A stretch of DNA of 64,000 nucleotides from Siphonodentalium dalli (lineage: Eukaryota > Mollusca > Scaphopoda > Gadilida > Siphonodentaliidae), in contig CP136065.1 in the NCBI GenBank assembly GCA_032622095.1, positions 211,960,151 through 212,024,150 of the forward strand. The letters are read 5' to 3'. Both the position numbers and the translations under genes were made by a program. Of the stretch, positions 1-64,000 are shown piece after piece; position 1 is the stretch's first letter; the number at the start of each line of letters is the position of its first letter. The notes beneath the pieces are model-generated. The model searched no databases, was not told where the DNA came from, and worked only from the letters and a program-made list of their open reading frames with translations.

Positions 1-480
1 ACAATTCTTTAAACATCTTCTCCTCTGGGACCTATATACCGAATGAGTTCATATTTTGTGTGGCTGTTCCCTAGGTGACTCTCATTCAGATTTGTTCAAA
101 TGAGGTCACTGGGTCGAATAGTTGCGAAGCCAGGGCCATAACTCTTTCCCTCCATAGTAATTCTTTTAAACATCTTCTTCTCAAATACCGGCAGGCCAAA
201 TGGGTTCATATTTGGTGTGGATGTTCCCTAGGTGACTCACATTCAGATTTGTTCAATTGAGGTCACTGTGTCAAATAGTTGCGAAGCCTGGGCCATAACT
301 ATTTCCCTCCATAGTATTTCTTAAAACGACTTCTTCTCTTGTACCATCGGGTCGAATGGATTCATATTTGATACGGAGGGACCTTGGGTGATTGGGGTTC
401 AGATTTGTTCAAATGGGGTCACTGGGTCAAATAGGGGCGGAGCCAGGGACATAACTCTAAAAAAAAAAAATTACATGTTT
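1..480 (+). repeat. Tandem modules of the AGCTCACCTGAG-type dispersed repeat (left-truncated)
   Basis: About three degenerate modules of roughly 155-170 bp. Each carries variants of CAGATTTGTTCAAATGRGGTC, ACTGGGTCAAATAG and GCCATAACTCTTTCCCTCC, and the third runs into an A-rich tract at 459-470. The same modules occur at 26190-26480 and 26880-27600. The hairpin head of this copy would lie left of the window. Confidence 0.8.
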
Positions 481-496
481 GCATTTTGACCTTTAA

Positions 497-562
497 TTTT
501 TAGCTCACCTGAGACGAGGTCTCCGGTGGAGCGAAAGTCACCACTCCTCGTTCATTAGCAAA
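497..562 (+). repeat. Isolated hairpin head of the AGCTCACCTGAG repeat
   Basis: TTTTAGCTCACCTGAGAC, a three-base loop, then GTCTCCGGTGGAGC (about 502-532). This is nearly the same hairpin as at 26118-26149, but the CCGTCC tract and modules are missing after about 560. Confidence 0.7.
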
Positions 563-1640
563 ATATTCCTCATTCATAAACTTGCATACAGGTCGTATAT
601 AACTATATATAGGTTTTTTCTCCGTTACCATCATATCCATGCTAATATTACATCGGGCGTTTGAATTGTCAGGTATTCCTTGTTCGACATATATTAACAC
701 ATTCTTATATTTATTTAATCAAATAAAGTTGAATGGCATGATTACGCAGGTCTTATTTTTAGATGCACAGAATTGTGTGCACCAGCATAGATCAATGACA
801 TGGGTTTACTGGAAACACATACACATTCAAAGTACATGGGACTGCATGTAGTTTCAAATAATAGTTAATATGTTTCCAGCGAAGTTAGAAATTCAACCAA
901 ACACGTTTGTGTCACATATTATTAAAACTTTAGTGTGTATCAACGATTCGCAATATTTAGGAATATAAAGACCCAAACTGTGTTTTCTCCGTTACCACGC
1001 CCACTGTAGTATATGTGTGTCGCATATCACAAACGCCACATCAATATTTTCCACATGTTTTGTTTTCGAAAACGTATATATCCCCACATAAGAAATTGGT
1101 CCATTTCGTCTGTCTATACACCATATAGAGTGATAGAGAGTGTTCGATTCGGAATGAATTTTTAATTGCACGGTAATCCTAAGATATACGGGTAGCCATT
1201 GACCCTAAACATCTGGCTAGTGACAGCTCGAATCATGAGTATTTTATAAAATTGCATGCATGTGAATATAGCCACCATTGTGTATTGATTGTGACAATAT
1301 AAAACTGTTGCCACATGTTTAAATGGACTGTACGTACCCATATGCTACCTTTTCGGGTTGGTAACGGAGAAAACATGCAGAAAAGTGCCTACCGTTTGCA
1401 TGGCAGCTGAAAAATAGGAACATGATCCTCCGGTGCTCATTTTAACGTGACACATTCCACACATACTATATTTTCATATTATGATGATGATAACAGGCAT
1501 ATCGAAAATTTATTTTTCGATTTGATTGGAAACTACATATCGATTTAAGGAATTTTAGGCCATATACCGGTACAATTATGCTCTAACATAAATCATTGTA
1601 GACACGAAAACTAAAAGTCATCAGAACGAGATTTCAAAAC
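563..1640. other. Intergenic DNA without recognised gene
   Basis: No supportable coding region. TTTTCTCCGTTACCA occurs at about 616 and 982 on + and inverted (TGGTAACGGAGAAAA) at about 1359, which may mark an old unclassified element. Otherwise nothing was recognised. Confidence 0.5.
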
Positions 1641-1649
1641 CTGTGTGCC

Positions 1650-3155
1650 TTTCAGCACATTTTCAAACCCTTTGTACACTTCAGCACATTTTTTGGTGAG
1701 AGTGACCCCTTCAGCCTCACTAACAGTGGAATCACTATGGCAGCATTCAAATGAACAATTGTGGAAGCATCCAACAGACGCATACCATCTGCTAAAATTA
1801 ATTCAAATACTATATAAAAAACAAAAACGGATGACAGTACAAGCACTAAACGCAGTGAAAGAAAAAAAAATGGAAAAAGTACATCTACGATAAGAAAGAC
1901 TGCAGCTACAAAAAATACGTCAACATCGACGTAATATACCTCGACTTCAGAAAAGCCTTTGACACCGTCCCACATAAGCGACTTATGAAAAATTACAAAC
2001 ATATACATGTAGAATCAGGGGTAACATCCATCAATGGTCAGTGGCTAAAGCATTTTCTGACAAACCGGAGGCAATCAGTCAACGGAGCTATATCATCAGT
2101 GCCCGGGATGAGCACTCTTCCTCGTATATATCAACGATATCACAAATGAAATAACATCTCGATGCAAACTGTTCGCAGATACAAAAATCTTACAGACATG
2201 AAGGACGAGCAAGACCATTTACAACCCCAGCAAGATCTAAAACTGTCCGACTGGTCAGAAAGATGGTTACTGAAATTCAACGCAGTTAAATGCAAAGTTT
2301 TACATATCGGCAAAGACAACCCTGTTTGTATACTCAGTTAATGACTCCAACAGTGTCAGAAATCCAAGCCACCGATACTGAGAAAGACATTGGTGTTGTC
2401 TTTGACAGCGCTAACTTACGATCAACGCGTCTCATCTTCAGTCAACAAAGCAAACCAGAGAATTGAAATGATTCGGTGAACTTTTAACCACATTGAAGAG
2501 GAAATGCTGAAAATCCTGTACAAATGACTCATCAGACCAATGGTGGAATATGCGTCTTCCGTTTGGAACCCACACCCAGAAAATATCAGATTGCCATCGA
2601 AAATGTTCAAAAAAGATCAACCAAATTATCAACAACAAATAAACTAAATAAATTTGACAACGGAGACAGAAATACAATTCTCGAATGCCAACGCAGCACT
2701 ACCGACAAGAGAGGTGTGATATGATCCAAATGTATAAGATCAGCAACCAGAAGGACAGTTCTCCCATCATTGAAGAAATCGTTCTCAAATAGAACAAGAG
2801 GTCATAAATTACAATTACAAAAAGAAATTCATAAAAAATAGCACATCAAATATAGCTTCATACAACGCAGCACGATCAACTGGAACAACCTGACAGAACT
2901 ATATGCATCGGAGCAGAAGATGTGAATGTTTTTAAATCCATACTAAACAACACCTGGAGTGGAAGAGCCAACAAATTTTATTTCATGTTTAATAACGAGA
3001 AACCAAAAAAACTATGTTTATTAAAATGCACTAGCTGTACATATAACCAAGTCACCAAACACCAAAGCTAGTTAATATTGTGTTAAGAACTAAAGAAGAG
3101 GTCACTACAAGCCGGTAGGCTTTCTTCGACCGAAGATCACAGGTAAAAATAAGTG
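1650..3155 (+). mobile_element. Decayed non-LTR retrotransposon, reverse transcriptase region, + strand
   Basis: Frame-broken translations read as an RT of the CR1/L2/Jockey type. 1929-1992 gives DVIYLDFRKAFDTVPHKRL. About 2050-2090 gives a QWLKHFLTNRRQSV thumb motif. About 2150-2190 gives the remnant of the FADDT catalytic box (KLFADTK, second Asp lost). About 2235-2320 gives LSDWSERWLLKFNAVKCKV, about 2380 EKDIGVVFDS, about 2525-2580 LIRPMVEYASSVWNPH, and about 2720 DMIQMYKIS. Several frameshifts and stops show it is dead. Family conserved motifs are established knowledge; clade assignment is uncertain. Confidence 0.85.
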
Positions 3156-3159
3156 GTAA

Positions 3160-4990
3160 AAGTCTTGCTGAAGTTTTAATTTGTCTTGATCATCCTGGAT
3201 GTTTTTGTATATTTTCGAATAGATCACGTCTTGAATTGATTGTTTGGGTAATGTGTTGATCTACACTGCGAAGGAGTGCTGGTCCCAACAACTAGCGCTG
3301 AGCGATTCCGCTGGTGACATCATCATTTTGATGATAACGCTCCATGTACTCAGACCGACTGTTCTCGACCTGTCAGGAAGTTACTGATAATTAACCATCG
3401 ATGATATTTCCTCGAACATCGTGTTAGCATGTAGTTGTGCCACAAGTCTCACGCGAGGCATACACTGCGTCAAAAGCTATACTAGTATGGACGTCGAGGT
3501 ATATTATATCAATTTTCTTTCCTTCAACGATGAATTTGGTAAGATCGTCTTGTACTTCCAGCAGTTGCGTAACGCAGGATAGTTTTGCCGAAAGCAAAAA
3601 AAACAGTAAAAAGATCATTTTCCTCGAGGTAGTCCATGTGTTTGTCCCTGATTATATTGTCCATAAATAAATATCCGAGATTTCATAAAGCGGGGTACTC
3701 AACCGCACTGATTCGTTAAGAGATGTACTTGACCGCACGGAATATTAAGCTGGGTACTCAACCGCACATCGCGGCGATGATAGTGACCCTTCAGCATTAT
3801 AGGATGCATGTGATGCTCGCGGGGCTGACATTCAGGTATGTAATTTTCGACTGTCTTGTTTCCTTTTATGAAGATCGGACAAACAGTGGCATTTCTCCAG
3901 TCTGCTGGAACCTCCCCCTTGGTTAGGGATATTTAAAAAAATGTATGTTAGAGCAGGACTTATTATACTGCTTGCGGTTTCTTTTAAAACTCGAGGATGC
4001 AATTGCATATAAAATTGTCTTCTCCTGGAGATTTTGTCGTGCATTCAGGTGCTGCGCATAACTGCATGCATGTTTCCTCATTCACAACTATATATTTGAT
4101 AGCTCGACACTGTTTTCTACAAAATTCCCATGGTGAAAGGAAACTCTCCATTATAGTCCTCAATTGTATACAGACACTGCTGAAGTATATATTTTTAAAT
4201 TTGTGCATCTTCACTGCTGGTAGTGTCGCTGGGGGGGGGGGGGGGGGGGGGGCAAGTTACTACGTTTTCAGATTTTTGCAGCTTTCGACCAGGAACCAGT
4301 CTATTCAACAAGAGACATTAACGCACAAATAAACAGACACAAGAGTCGCAAAAACAATGACAGACGCCAGCTAGATGGCAATTTTCATTCAATTAGCAGT
4401 TATATTACATTTGAGACGAAAATCATTCATTAAAATGTTATTCCTACCATGCATGAACTAGAAATATAGACATGCAGTTGTTTTCGAATTTCGCGCGATA
4501 GACTGGTCCTTGTCTTTGTTCACCGACAAGTTTAAAACGTAGTAACCTGACCATTTCTACGATATTGCAGTCGTCTCTCTGTATATCTCACATTCCTTAT
4601 TTGGCAATTTGCTTAATTTGTATATAATTATGTAGCTCCAGAACGCTTTTGGGTCGCTGTGTCGATGCTCTCTGCTAATTCTTTGGATCGTAGTTTTTGC
4701 GTGCTGTTCGGCATTCCCGTGTTTATTTATTCCTTGCTTTCATGTATATAGTCTTTGTATTTGGATGGAGTCTTTCTTATCATAGATGTGTTTTTCCATT
4801 TTCTGTGGTGTTTCACTGTCACTGCATTCAGTGTTGATTCTGTCATCCATTTTTGCTTGTTTGAGTTTGACATTTTGTTTGTTGAAAAATTGGTATATAT
4901 TATTTGATGCTGCATGCCAGAAATCTCTCTTTCATTTGTATCCATGTTGGGATTCCGCCCCAAGCCTCCTTTAATTCACCACGCATTGCA
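3160..4990 (-). mobile_element. Decayed non-LTR retrotransposon, RT region, - strand
   Basis: Read on the - strand from about 4990 downwards: a linker with WMTESTLNAVTVKHHRKWK (4727-4963), then RVLKETASSIISPALTYIF (3832-4044), then IDIIYLDVHTSIAFDAVYA (3424-3618, a damaged YLDFSKAFDAV box). Near 3380-3290 are ISNFLTGREQ and VTSGIAQ, remnants of the thumb and the SGIPQGSVLGP block. Stops and frameshifts abound. It abuts the + strand RT element tail to tail near 3155. A G22 run interrupts it at 4231-4252, and GTACTCAACCGCAC is repeated at about 3690, 3725 and 3755. Confidence 0.8.
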
Positions 4991-6070
4991 TCGTAATATC
5001 CTTTATGATAATGCAAGTTTGCAACCTGGTGACATCCTCTTCCATTCCATTTTCATATCATGAAAAATCGAATATCAGCCTGTTGTGCGTGGTTGCGCTT
5101 GTCCAGTAATGGAGACCACAGAAGTTGGAATCACTGACTGTTATGCTATTTTTTTTAGATTATTTTGGAGTTCTAGGTATATAGTTTGTCAAACTATATA
5201 CCTATAACTAAAAAAAAATCTTTAAAAAAATAGCATAACAGTCAGTGATTCCAACTGCTGTGATGGAGACGGGTGTGTCAGGTTGGATATAATAATTTCT
5301 TCATTTGTGAAGATGAGGTCTAACAGTGAGAATTGTTGGCCTTCTCTGTTGTGTTGGTTCTCTTACCTGTTACCTATATTTTTTCCACAGGAAGTCAACT
5401 TCGTCGCTATCTTCTGACGACTGCATGTTTTGGTGTGAGTGAGTGGTTCGGGGGGCTAGCCCGGGATTCTCGAAAGGGCCGAGAGGCACCTTTCCTTAAT
5501 CCCTATCATGTTTTGGTTTCAAAATCGAGCGCCTTATAGCTGAAGTCCCCACACCCTAGCATAATTATGAGAGTCCTTTCTCATGGTGGTGGGGCGTATA
5601 CTATTATTTAGTTTCGTATTCATGTCAGGGCTGTTTGTTGAACGTCTACGATTAGAGGGTTGTCTGACCATTGTGTTGAATTGTATGCCACAACATGCTG
5701 CTGATTCAGCTCCCTCGCTGTTTGTAAGATCGTCCACGATGTTGATTTTCAAGCTTTAAATTGAAACCCCACTTCATATTTGTCTTGTAAACATCCCATA
5801 ACCTTTATTTCAAACTTTTCTGGTTGTAATTATAAGTTGTTCTGTGTGTGACATCTCTAGCTGCGAGTAGCAGCACATAATGCCATTCATCTAGGATTAA
5901 GATAGCTAGTTCATCTTTCTTTCTCAGCAGTGAGTTCACGTGTGATTATAGGCAAATTTAATTTTTCTATCCTGGTTCGGGTTAACACATTAGTGTTTAC
6001 ATAATTTTTTACAGCGTCAATCCGGTTAAAATCGTTAATGTCTCCTATTCACAGTGGGCATTCCGTTTTT
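4991..6070 (-). mobile_element. Endonuclease region of the same - strand non-LTR element
   Basis: On the - strand, 5350-5270 reads SLLDLIFTNEEIIISNLTH, the typical end of an APE-type endonuclease. After the inserted MITE, 5050-4960 reads HYHKGYYDAMRGELKEAWG, the endonuclease-RT linker. 5534-5752 is an open but degraded stretch. The order ORF1-EN-RT on one strand from 7130 to about 3160 supports a single old full-length insertion. Confidence 0.65.
5117..5262. mobile_element. 146-bp palindromic hAT-like MITE with 8-bp TSD
   Basis: Near-perfect inverted repeat: CACAGAAGTTGGAATCACTG at the left end matches the complement of the right end ending in CCAACTGCTGTG, with arms continuing to TATACCTA around the centre. 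The 8 bases ATGGAGAC precede (5109-5116) and follow (5263-5270) it exactly, a hAT-type target duplication. It interrupts the endonuclease region of the - strand retroelement, so it is younger. Confidence 0.85.
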
Positions 6071-6071
6071 C

Positions 6072-6735
6072 TTCATATACGCCCGTTTTGAAAAAAAGGG
6101 AACGTATTATGTTATTGGTTCATCGGTCCGCCCGGACGTCCGTCTGCCTGTCCGTCCGTTCGCTTTTTGTTTCCGGTTGATAACTTAGTAAGTCTGAACT
6201 GAATGGGATGGAATTTGGTATGTGGGTTTACTAGCACAAAATACAGGTCAAGTTCGAATTCGGGTTCCGCCCGCCAATTTTCACTAGAGTTACGGCCCTT
6301 TTTGTTAATTTGTACTCAATTTTCGTTTCTGGATGATAACTCTATTGTAAGTCTGAAATTTTGGTATGTGAATTTACTAGCCCAAAATACAGGTCAAGTT
6401 CGAATTTGGATTCCGCTCGCATATTGTTGCCGGAGTTATGGTCCTTGTCGACTTAGAATTTGGCAATTATTTTGGTTTCCGGATAACTTTAGTTTTAGTT
6501 GTCTGACTGTTTTCAAATTTTGTATGTAGATTAGCCACATGCAAATACAGGTCAAGTTCTAATTTGGATTCAATCCGCCCATTTTTGCCGGAGTCCTTGT
6601 CGACGTGTAAACACTTTGCCGAATATTTTGGTGCCGGGTGATAGCTTTAGTTTTAGTTATCTAATTGTTTTCGAATGCGGCATATGGATTACTCGTTATG
6701 GCCCTTTGTTGAAAATACCGGGCGTATTTTGCAAC
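6072..6735 (+). repeat. TATACGCCCG-type hairpin-headed modular repeat, copy 1
   Basis: Head ATACGCCCGTTTTG with complementary AAAAGGGAACGTAT (about 6077-6107), then a CCGTCC tract (6125-6165), then modules of about 130-150 bp containing GATAACTTTAG, AATTTGGTATGTG and ACAGGTCAAGTTCGAATT. The right end has inverted head sequence CCGGGCGTATTTTGC (6718-6732). Other copies: 32486, 35183, 35911 and 45551. Confidence 0.8.
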
Positions 6736-6749
6736 GCCCTAGCGATGTA

Positions 6750-7130
6750 CTAATCTTTCCCGATTCGGTTCATCTCCTTTCGCTCTACCTGAAGTGATTT
6801 CCTTAGTTCACGTTGTTCAGGAGTGAGGTCCCTGGTTATAATTAGATCTTCTATTGTGAGAAATGGGATTTTGTGTGCATTGGAGAGTAGTTTTTTGAGC
6901 TGGTTGCTGCCATCCAAAGTAACTTTGATTGGTCGAACTTTTGCTCTTTCTCCGTTAGGTCTTGGGCCTAACCTAAACACAATTTTAATTATCAGGCTCC
7001 CAATTCTTTCTTCGTCTGATACCAGAAACTGTTTTTCATATATAAATCTTTTGTAGTTAAAGTTCCCCGTTGTCATGATGTTTCTTCTCATTCGGGTCGT
7101 TGTTGGTTTATCTTGACGTTGAACACGCAT
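6750..7130 (-). pseudogene. ORF1-like protein of a non-LTR retrotransposon
   Basis: An uninterrupted 126-codon - strand frame. It contains a block resembling the RRM-like/C-terminal part of invertebrate retrotransposon ORF1 proteins: IVFRLGPRPNGERAKVRPI followed by VTL, NQLKKLLSNAHKI, and the ending ITRDLTPEQRELRKSLQVE. It lies just upstream, in its own orientation, of the endonuclease and RT remnants, separated by the TATACGCCCG repeat. This is most likely the C-terminal part of ORF1 of that element. The family call rests on motif memory, not a search. Confidence 0.65.
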
Positions 7131-8264
7131 TTAAGTTGTTCTCTCTCCTCTGTCTTTCATATATGTTCTCTCTCCCGTTCTCCGTGGCTTCAATATCTTA
7201 GAATAGTTCCTTCTTCATCTCAGCTCCGACGTCTGCCGTATATAGCTGCCTCAACTTAATATCCAATACTACTTTCTATCTCTTTGACCTGTTCCCCCAG
7301 CTTCTCAAATCGTTCGTTGTTGTGGCTGTTCATTGTGGTAAAGCTATATATACGCATATCTGCTTTAGTGTAGGAAAAGACGGTCCGTCTAGTCAACTGA
7401 TAATATCAATCTGATTCCCGCAGCTATTAAAGCTAGTTCCATGGCAATCCTATCGATAGGCAAAATGTATTTTAATGGATTATATTAATTTCTCCCAAGT
7501 TGTCCAAGCAGATTAAAATGATGGTACTTTCTATTTTTTCCAGCAATTTTTGTCCCTGCGAAATTTTGGCTCTATACACACGTGTGCGTTGGTTAACGTA
7601 GGCCTATAGGGCTAACGAGTGGTTTCTTTAGCACAAGAGAATAATGGCAGAGCTTCTGTCGCTCTTCGTGCAGTATTGGCGAGTAAAGAGCGGAACACAC
7701 AATTTAACGTAATGTTAAGGGTATAATTAAGGTTACTACGAATTGGGCGGCTGGTTCGATTGGGGCAAGTACCGTACCAGCTCTATTATGCGCGAAATTA
7801 GACAACAACTGTCGTAAGTTTCTACTTCGTGGATCATAGATCTGCCATTTCTGTTCTATATATATCTGGATTTAGACGGGGTTAACTCTGTGTTTTGTAG
7901 AACTGCTCCTGTACGATTAATGTCTGCTTCTAACGTCCTGTTTGATGTAAATGTATCTTGCATGCTACTCTTCGTTCAATGCGCGCTTTGTCGATGTATT
8001 TTTGGTCGTATGGGTCATATATGATGTAGACATCCATAGTAGGCCTACATGGTGAGATATGTGCTAATTGTGCTTCTCAGTTGTTGCGTGCAGCGTTTGA
8101 GGTTTCGTTTGCGACAGTTCATACATGCGCGCTCCGTCCATTGCATGGTGTTGGGCTGCATTATAGGTAGTCCTAGGTATGGAAGCATACATGTTCGGAT
8201 AGGCCTACTTCCTTCAGTAGGTCGTTGTTCACGGAATAGCAGTTGTTCGTTGATTGATGGAAGG
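7131..8264. other. Intergenic DNA, no clear gene
   Basis: Probably includes the 5' part of the - strand retroelement (TC-rich stretch at 7140-7200). A - strand frame at 8045-8296 has ACMNCRKRNLKRC, but with no recognised family and a frameshift after it. Nothing else was identified. Confidence 0.4.
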
Positions 8265-8265
8265 C

Positions 8266-8768
8266 AGTCGTCGACGTAGATCATGCCATGCGCCATAAGG
8301 TAGAAGAGACGTTGTCAGTTGTGTTTATTATAGACCATTGGTCTCTTCTACCTTATGGCGATGCATCGATCTCTACTCTGGCTAACGCCCGTAGAGATCA
8401 TATTCCACCAGTACAAAACCTTGGAACTTTTTGAAGTTTTGACAGGGAACCTAATACGAAAAATTAACGCGGGAATAGCTTTCATAGTTATTATCTGTTC
8501 TTAATAATGTACTTCATTGTAGGCGAAGGTCCCAATTCGAAAATTCACGATTTAATTGAATTTGTGAGCGATTTATCTTTGCGTGGCTTACAAATTTTGT
8601 GGAATTTATCCTGAGTAATTAATTTGGTGTTAATTGCGATATGCGATATGCAATTTTGAGTTGGGACATTCACTTACTTACAGTGAATAATAATAGGCCT
8701 AAGTAAAAATATATTCCCCGCGTTAGCCAGAGTAGAGACTCATGGCATGATCTATAGATCGTCGACGA
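8266..8768. repeat. Nested inverted-repeat structure
   Basis: The inner hairpin has arms GCCATAAGGTAGAAGAGAC (8292-8310) and its complement (8341-8359). A second pair, TCTCTACTCTGGCTAACGC (8370-8388), is matched by its complement at 8720-8738. An outer pair, CGTCGACGTAGATCATGCC (about 8269-8290), is matched at about 8741-8767. It looks like one foldback element inserted between the arms of another. No ORF inside. Confidence 0.7.
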
Positions 8769-9004
8769 ATCCATACATACACATGTAGTCTAATATGTAG
8801 TCATGCAGTCTGAGCTGTGAGCAATGTATTAACTGTGATAACTTATGAAATGAACATTTCCATTTACATATTGACTCCAGTAATATCATTAAAGATGATA
8901 TCAATAAATTCTGTAACTGCTTGCACAAATTCAAATGTCAGCTTCGTCAGACGATATAACGACTCCGATGGTCTCTGTCGGGAGCTGCAGTTCGTCGTTA
9001 ATGA

Positions 9005-9265
9005 AAGTGCCCGCCATTTTGTTTATTTTCATTTATGATGCCGCTCTGTTTTCTACGATTCGGATAATAAAAGAAGATTTAAACAAAATGTCATAGAAAC
9101 AACCCCCTCTCAGAAGGGGCACAGCCTGCAGAAATTGGGGGGATTGTTAGTAGACACGTTAAAGTGACCGTTTCACAGAAAAGCCCTTCGTCTTCGACGC
9201 CGGGGCGAGATCGCCAGCGAACGGTCACTCAGAAAACACAATTTTCTACTGAAACCGAAGGCGAC
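9005..9265 (+). promoter_or_regulatory. Probable USP7 promoter / 5' UTR with a YY1-like site
   Basis: A CCCGCCATTTTG motif at about 9009-9021 is the complement of the YY1 consensus (CAAAATGGCGG), which is common near start sites of TATA-less housekeeping promoters. No TATA box is obvious. The exon 1 frame is open upstream from 9083 but has no ATG before 9266. A two-codon upstream ATG (9088-9096, ATG TCA TAG) is present. The transcription start is not determined. Confidence 0.4.
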
Positions 9266-63597
<54,332 letters not shown>

Positions 63598-63624
63598 GTT
63601 TGTGCTCATCATGTCCGTGTTCAG

Positions 63625-63770
63625 GCCTCAAAATATGGTGCCGAACATTTACAGAATGAGGTCCACAGAGGGTGAATTTAGTGATGCTACCCCACACAGA
63701 AGCCAGCATCACCAAATTCACTCTCTGGGGACCTCATTCTGCTTAGGCCTTAACTTCTCTGGAAAGTATC
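63625..63770. mobile_element. Truncated foldback element
   Basis: TTACAGAATGAGGTCCACAG, AGGGTGAATTTAGTGATGCT and the complementary GGGGACCTCATTCTGCTTAG form one hairpin of the CAAGCCT family. Terminal repeats are not preserved. Starts 28 bp after exon 31. Confidence 0.65.
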
Positions 63771-63808
63771 CTTATCAAATTACAAGTGTTTTAGTTCTTT
63801 TTCTTTTC

Positions 63809-64000
63809 AGCTCAACTTTACAACGTAAAGTTTGAGCTATTGCCATGGGTTAGTGTCCGTCGTCCGTGTGTGCATCAACAATTTCCTTCGGCACACCCTA
63901 CAGGCCGCATCCCTTATCCGATCTTTACCAAACTTCATATGTAGCTTCAGGGTGACCTATATATGGGAGCTATCAAATTTTTATGAAAAACATGGCTGCC
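63809..64000 (+). repeat. AGCTCAACTTTAC-type hairpin-headed repeat, cut by the window edge
   Basis: Head AGCTCAACTTTAC, loop AAC, GTAAAGTTTGAGCT (63809-63838), then GTCCGTCGTCCGTGTG (63852-63867). Then a first module with GCACACCCTACAGGCCGCAT, CCGATCTTTACCAAACTTCA and AAAAACATGGCTGCC. Confidence 0.8.

Noticed and set aside
6203-6529. 108-codon + frame and related frames at 32480, 35220 and 35503
   Set aside because: Translations of the tandem modules of the TATACGCCCG repeat; they recur in repeats only and carry no domain.
8045-8296. - strand 83-codon frame with ACMNCRKRNLKRC, and its + strand partner
   Set aside because: The Cys pattern hinted at a zinc-binding domain, but there is no complete motif, the continuation is frameshifted, and it overlaps the nested inverted repeats.

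Overview
The window is eukaryotic (metazoan) nuclear DNA, AT-rich and crowded with transposable-element remnants. Its one clear protein-coding gene is on the + strand: a USP7/HAUSP orthologue (ubiquitin carboxyl-terminal hydrolase 7). I could join 31 coding exons by eye from 9266 to 63597. Every junction is GT..AG and phase-consistent, and the exons sum to 3102 nt, or 1034 codons. The order is acidic N-terminus, MATH/TRAF-like domain, USP catalytic domain with Cys221, His461 and Asp478, then ubiquitin-like (HUBL) domains. The last roughly 60-65 residues, including the C-terminal activating tail, lie beyond the right edge. Long introns full of MITEs and several dispersed repeats headed by a hairpin and a CCGTCC tract suggest a marine invertebrate, probably a lophotrochozoan such as a mollusc. 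That assignment is an inference from repeat style, not proven.

Layout. 1-560: tandem modules of an AGCTCACCTGAG-type dispersed repeat. About 1650-3155: decayed + strand non-LTR retrotransposon. About 3160-7130: a second decayed non-LTR element on the - strand (ORF1, endonuclease, reverse transcriptase), broken by a 146-bp palindromic hAT-like MITE and by a TATACGCCCG-type repeat. 8265-8770: nested inverted repeats. 9005-9359: probable USP7 promoter and first coding exon. Intron 1 (9360-16830) holds several hAT-type elements, a G44 tract and a candidate 51-codon ORF on the - strand. Introns 2-7 hold two further hAT elements with exact 8-bp target duplications, one of them with a hAT C-terminal transposase fragment. 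From 28 to 64 kb the exons alternate with three kinds of small non-autonomous DNA elements: TTAA-flanked piggyBac-like MITEs starting CCCTTT, hAT-like foldbacks starting CAAG, and hairpin-headed modular repeats.

The most striking patterns are these. (1) Four unrelated-looking dispersed repeat families share one architecture: a head hairpin, often with a GAA loop, then a CCGTCC tract, then tandem modules of about 110-160 bp; two of the families share the terminal motif GCTCTTGTT. (2) One strong hairpin cassette recurs in two TTAA-MITE families with different terminal repeats. (3) A hAT-like foldback family has several perfect 8-bp target duplications. (4) The exon 25 acceptor region has been duplicated in tandem, leaving two decoy exon starts. 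(5) Inverted copies of one MITE flank exon 29.

No rRNA, tRNA or CRISPR feature was recognised.
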